Assembly (NCBI GenBank): GCA_021158725.1
Contig: JAGGUB010000049.1
Span: 1 to 5,911 of the forward strand
Length of the DNA stretch: 5,911 nt
Source: Caldifarciminota bacterium
GTDB taxonomy: Bacteria > Hydrothermota > UBA3073 > NMUJ01
Direction: 5' to 3'
Positions 5,644 to 5,911 of this stretch are shown piece after piece. Numbering within the stretch: the stretch's first letter is position 1; each line of letters opens with the position of its first letter. Both the position numbers and the translations under genes were made by a program. The notes beneath the pieces were generated by a model. That model was not told where the DNA came from. It worked only from the letters and a program-made list of their open reading frames with translations, and did not search any database.

Positions 5644-5911
5644 ATGGATGTGATAAAGTACAAGCCAATTGGGATCATTCATTCTCCGTTTAAAGAACCC
5701 AAGGGGACACCCATACAACCTACAGGTGCCAAGAATATTGATGCAACAGTTGAGCTATTCCCCGAATATGTCGAGGGGTTGAAGGATCTGGAAGGCTTTT
5801 CTCACATCATTTTGATATATCACTTCCATTTATCGAAGCATACATCTTTAAGGGTGAAACCATATATGGATGACGAGTTGCGTGGAGTGTTTGCAACACG
5901 AGCTCCAAGTA
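5644..5911 (+). CDS. trmO: tRNA (N6-threonylcarbamoyladenosine37-N6)-methyltransferase TrmO/TsaA family, N-terminal part (3' end outside window)
   Basis: An ATG at 5644 opens a frame of 89 codons that runs off the window. The sequence KPIGIIHSPFKEPKGTPIQP, then LFPEYVEGLKDLEGFSHIIL, IYHFHLSK and GVFATRAPS, is the signature of the TsaA/YaeB (VirR) beta-barrel family. The E. coli member TrmO uses SAM to methylate t6A37 to m6t6A in threonine tRNA. The next residues expected are RPNPIG, just past the window. The family ranges from about 130 to 235 residues, so roughly half is visible. No other ATG, GTG or TTG lies in this frame between the stop at 5605 and the ATG. An in-frame GTG at 5650 is an alternative start. 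The ribosome site is weak: a GAGAG at 5623-5627 is too distant. The protein is cytoplasmic. Confidence 0.88.
   Translation, partial: MDVIKYKPIGIIHSPFKEPKGTPIQPTGAKNIDATVELFPEYVEGLKDLEGFSHIILIYHFHLSKHTSLRVKPYMDDELRGVFATRAPS

Noticed and set aside
5475..5678. Minus-strand frame of 67 codons crossing the gap between the large gene and trmO
   Set aside because: It overlaps the trmO start, has a Ser/Leu/Ile-rich sequence typical of antisense translation, and matches no family. The gap is better read as intergenic.

Overview
The window holds one very large complete gene between two partial housekeeping-type genes, all on the + strand. The organism looks like a Gram-negative-type bacterium with a type IX secretion system (T9SS). 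The large protein begins with a signal peptide and ends in a T9SS type A sorting domain. It has a near-perfect Shine-Dalgarno sequence, which is unusual for Bacteroidota, and uses ATA and AGG/AGA codons heavily in AT-leaning DNA. This combination fits uncultivated lineages that carry T9SS-type tails (for example candidate division WOR-3 or relatives) better than a typical Bacteroidota genome. That placement is an inference and no marker gene in the window fixes it.

Layout: (1) 3-134 is the last 43 codons of a gene whose product resembles the C-terminus of class I SAM-dependent methyltransferases. (2) 135-291 is an intergenic stretch with a candidate promoter, a possible 20-codon leader ORF and two copies of a TTAGAAGGAG motif, the second being the ribosome binding site of the large gene. 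(3) 292-5478 encodes a 1728-residue secreted multidomain protein: signal peptide, PQQ/BamB-like beta-propeller, Kre9-like Ig domain, Fn3-like domain, Ig-like domain, a long mostly helical block I cannot assign (about residues 719-1195), a CARDB-like domain, an Ig-like domain with an Asp/His/Gly loop, a class I glutamine amidotransferase-like alpha/beta domain, and the T9SS tail. (4) 5479-5643 is an intergenic stretch with a possible promoter and no convincing terminator. (5) 5644 to the window end is the N-terminal 89 codons of a TrmO/TsaA family tRNA methyltransferase.

The three genes do not form an obvious pathway. The flanking genes are probably cytoplasmic methyltransferases, while the central gene is an exported cell-surface or extracellular protein, apparently its own transcription unit given gaps of about 160 bases on each side. 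No mobile element, CRISPR array, RNA gene or defence system was seen. The most unusual content is the unassigned helical block inside an otherwise beta-rich surface protein.
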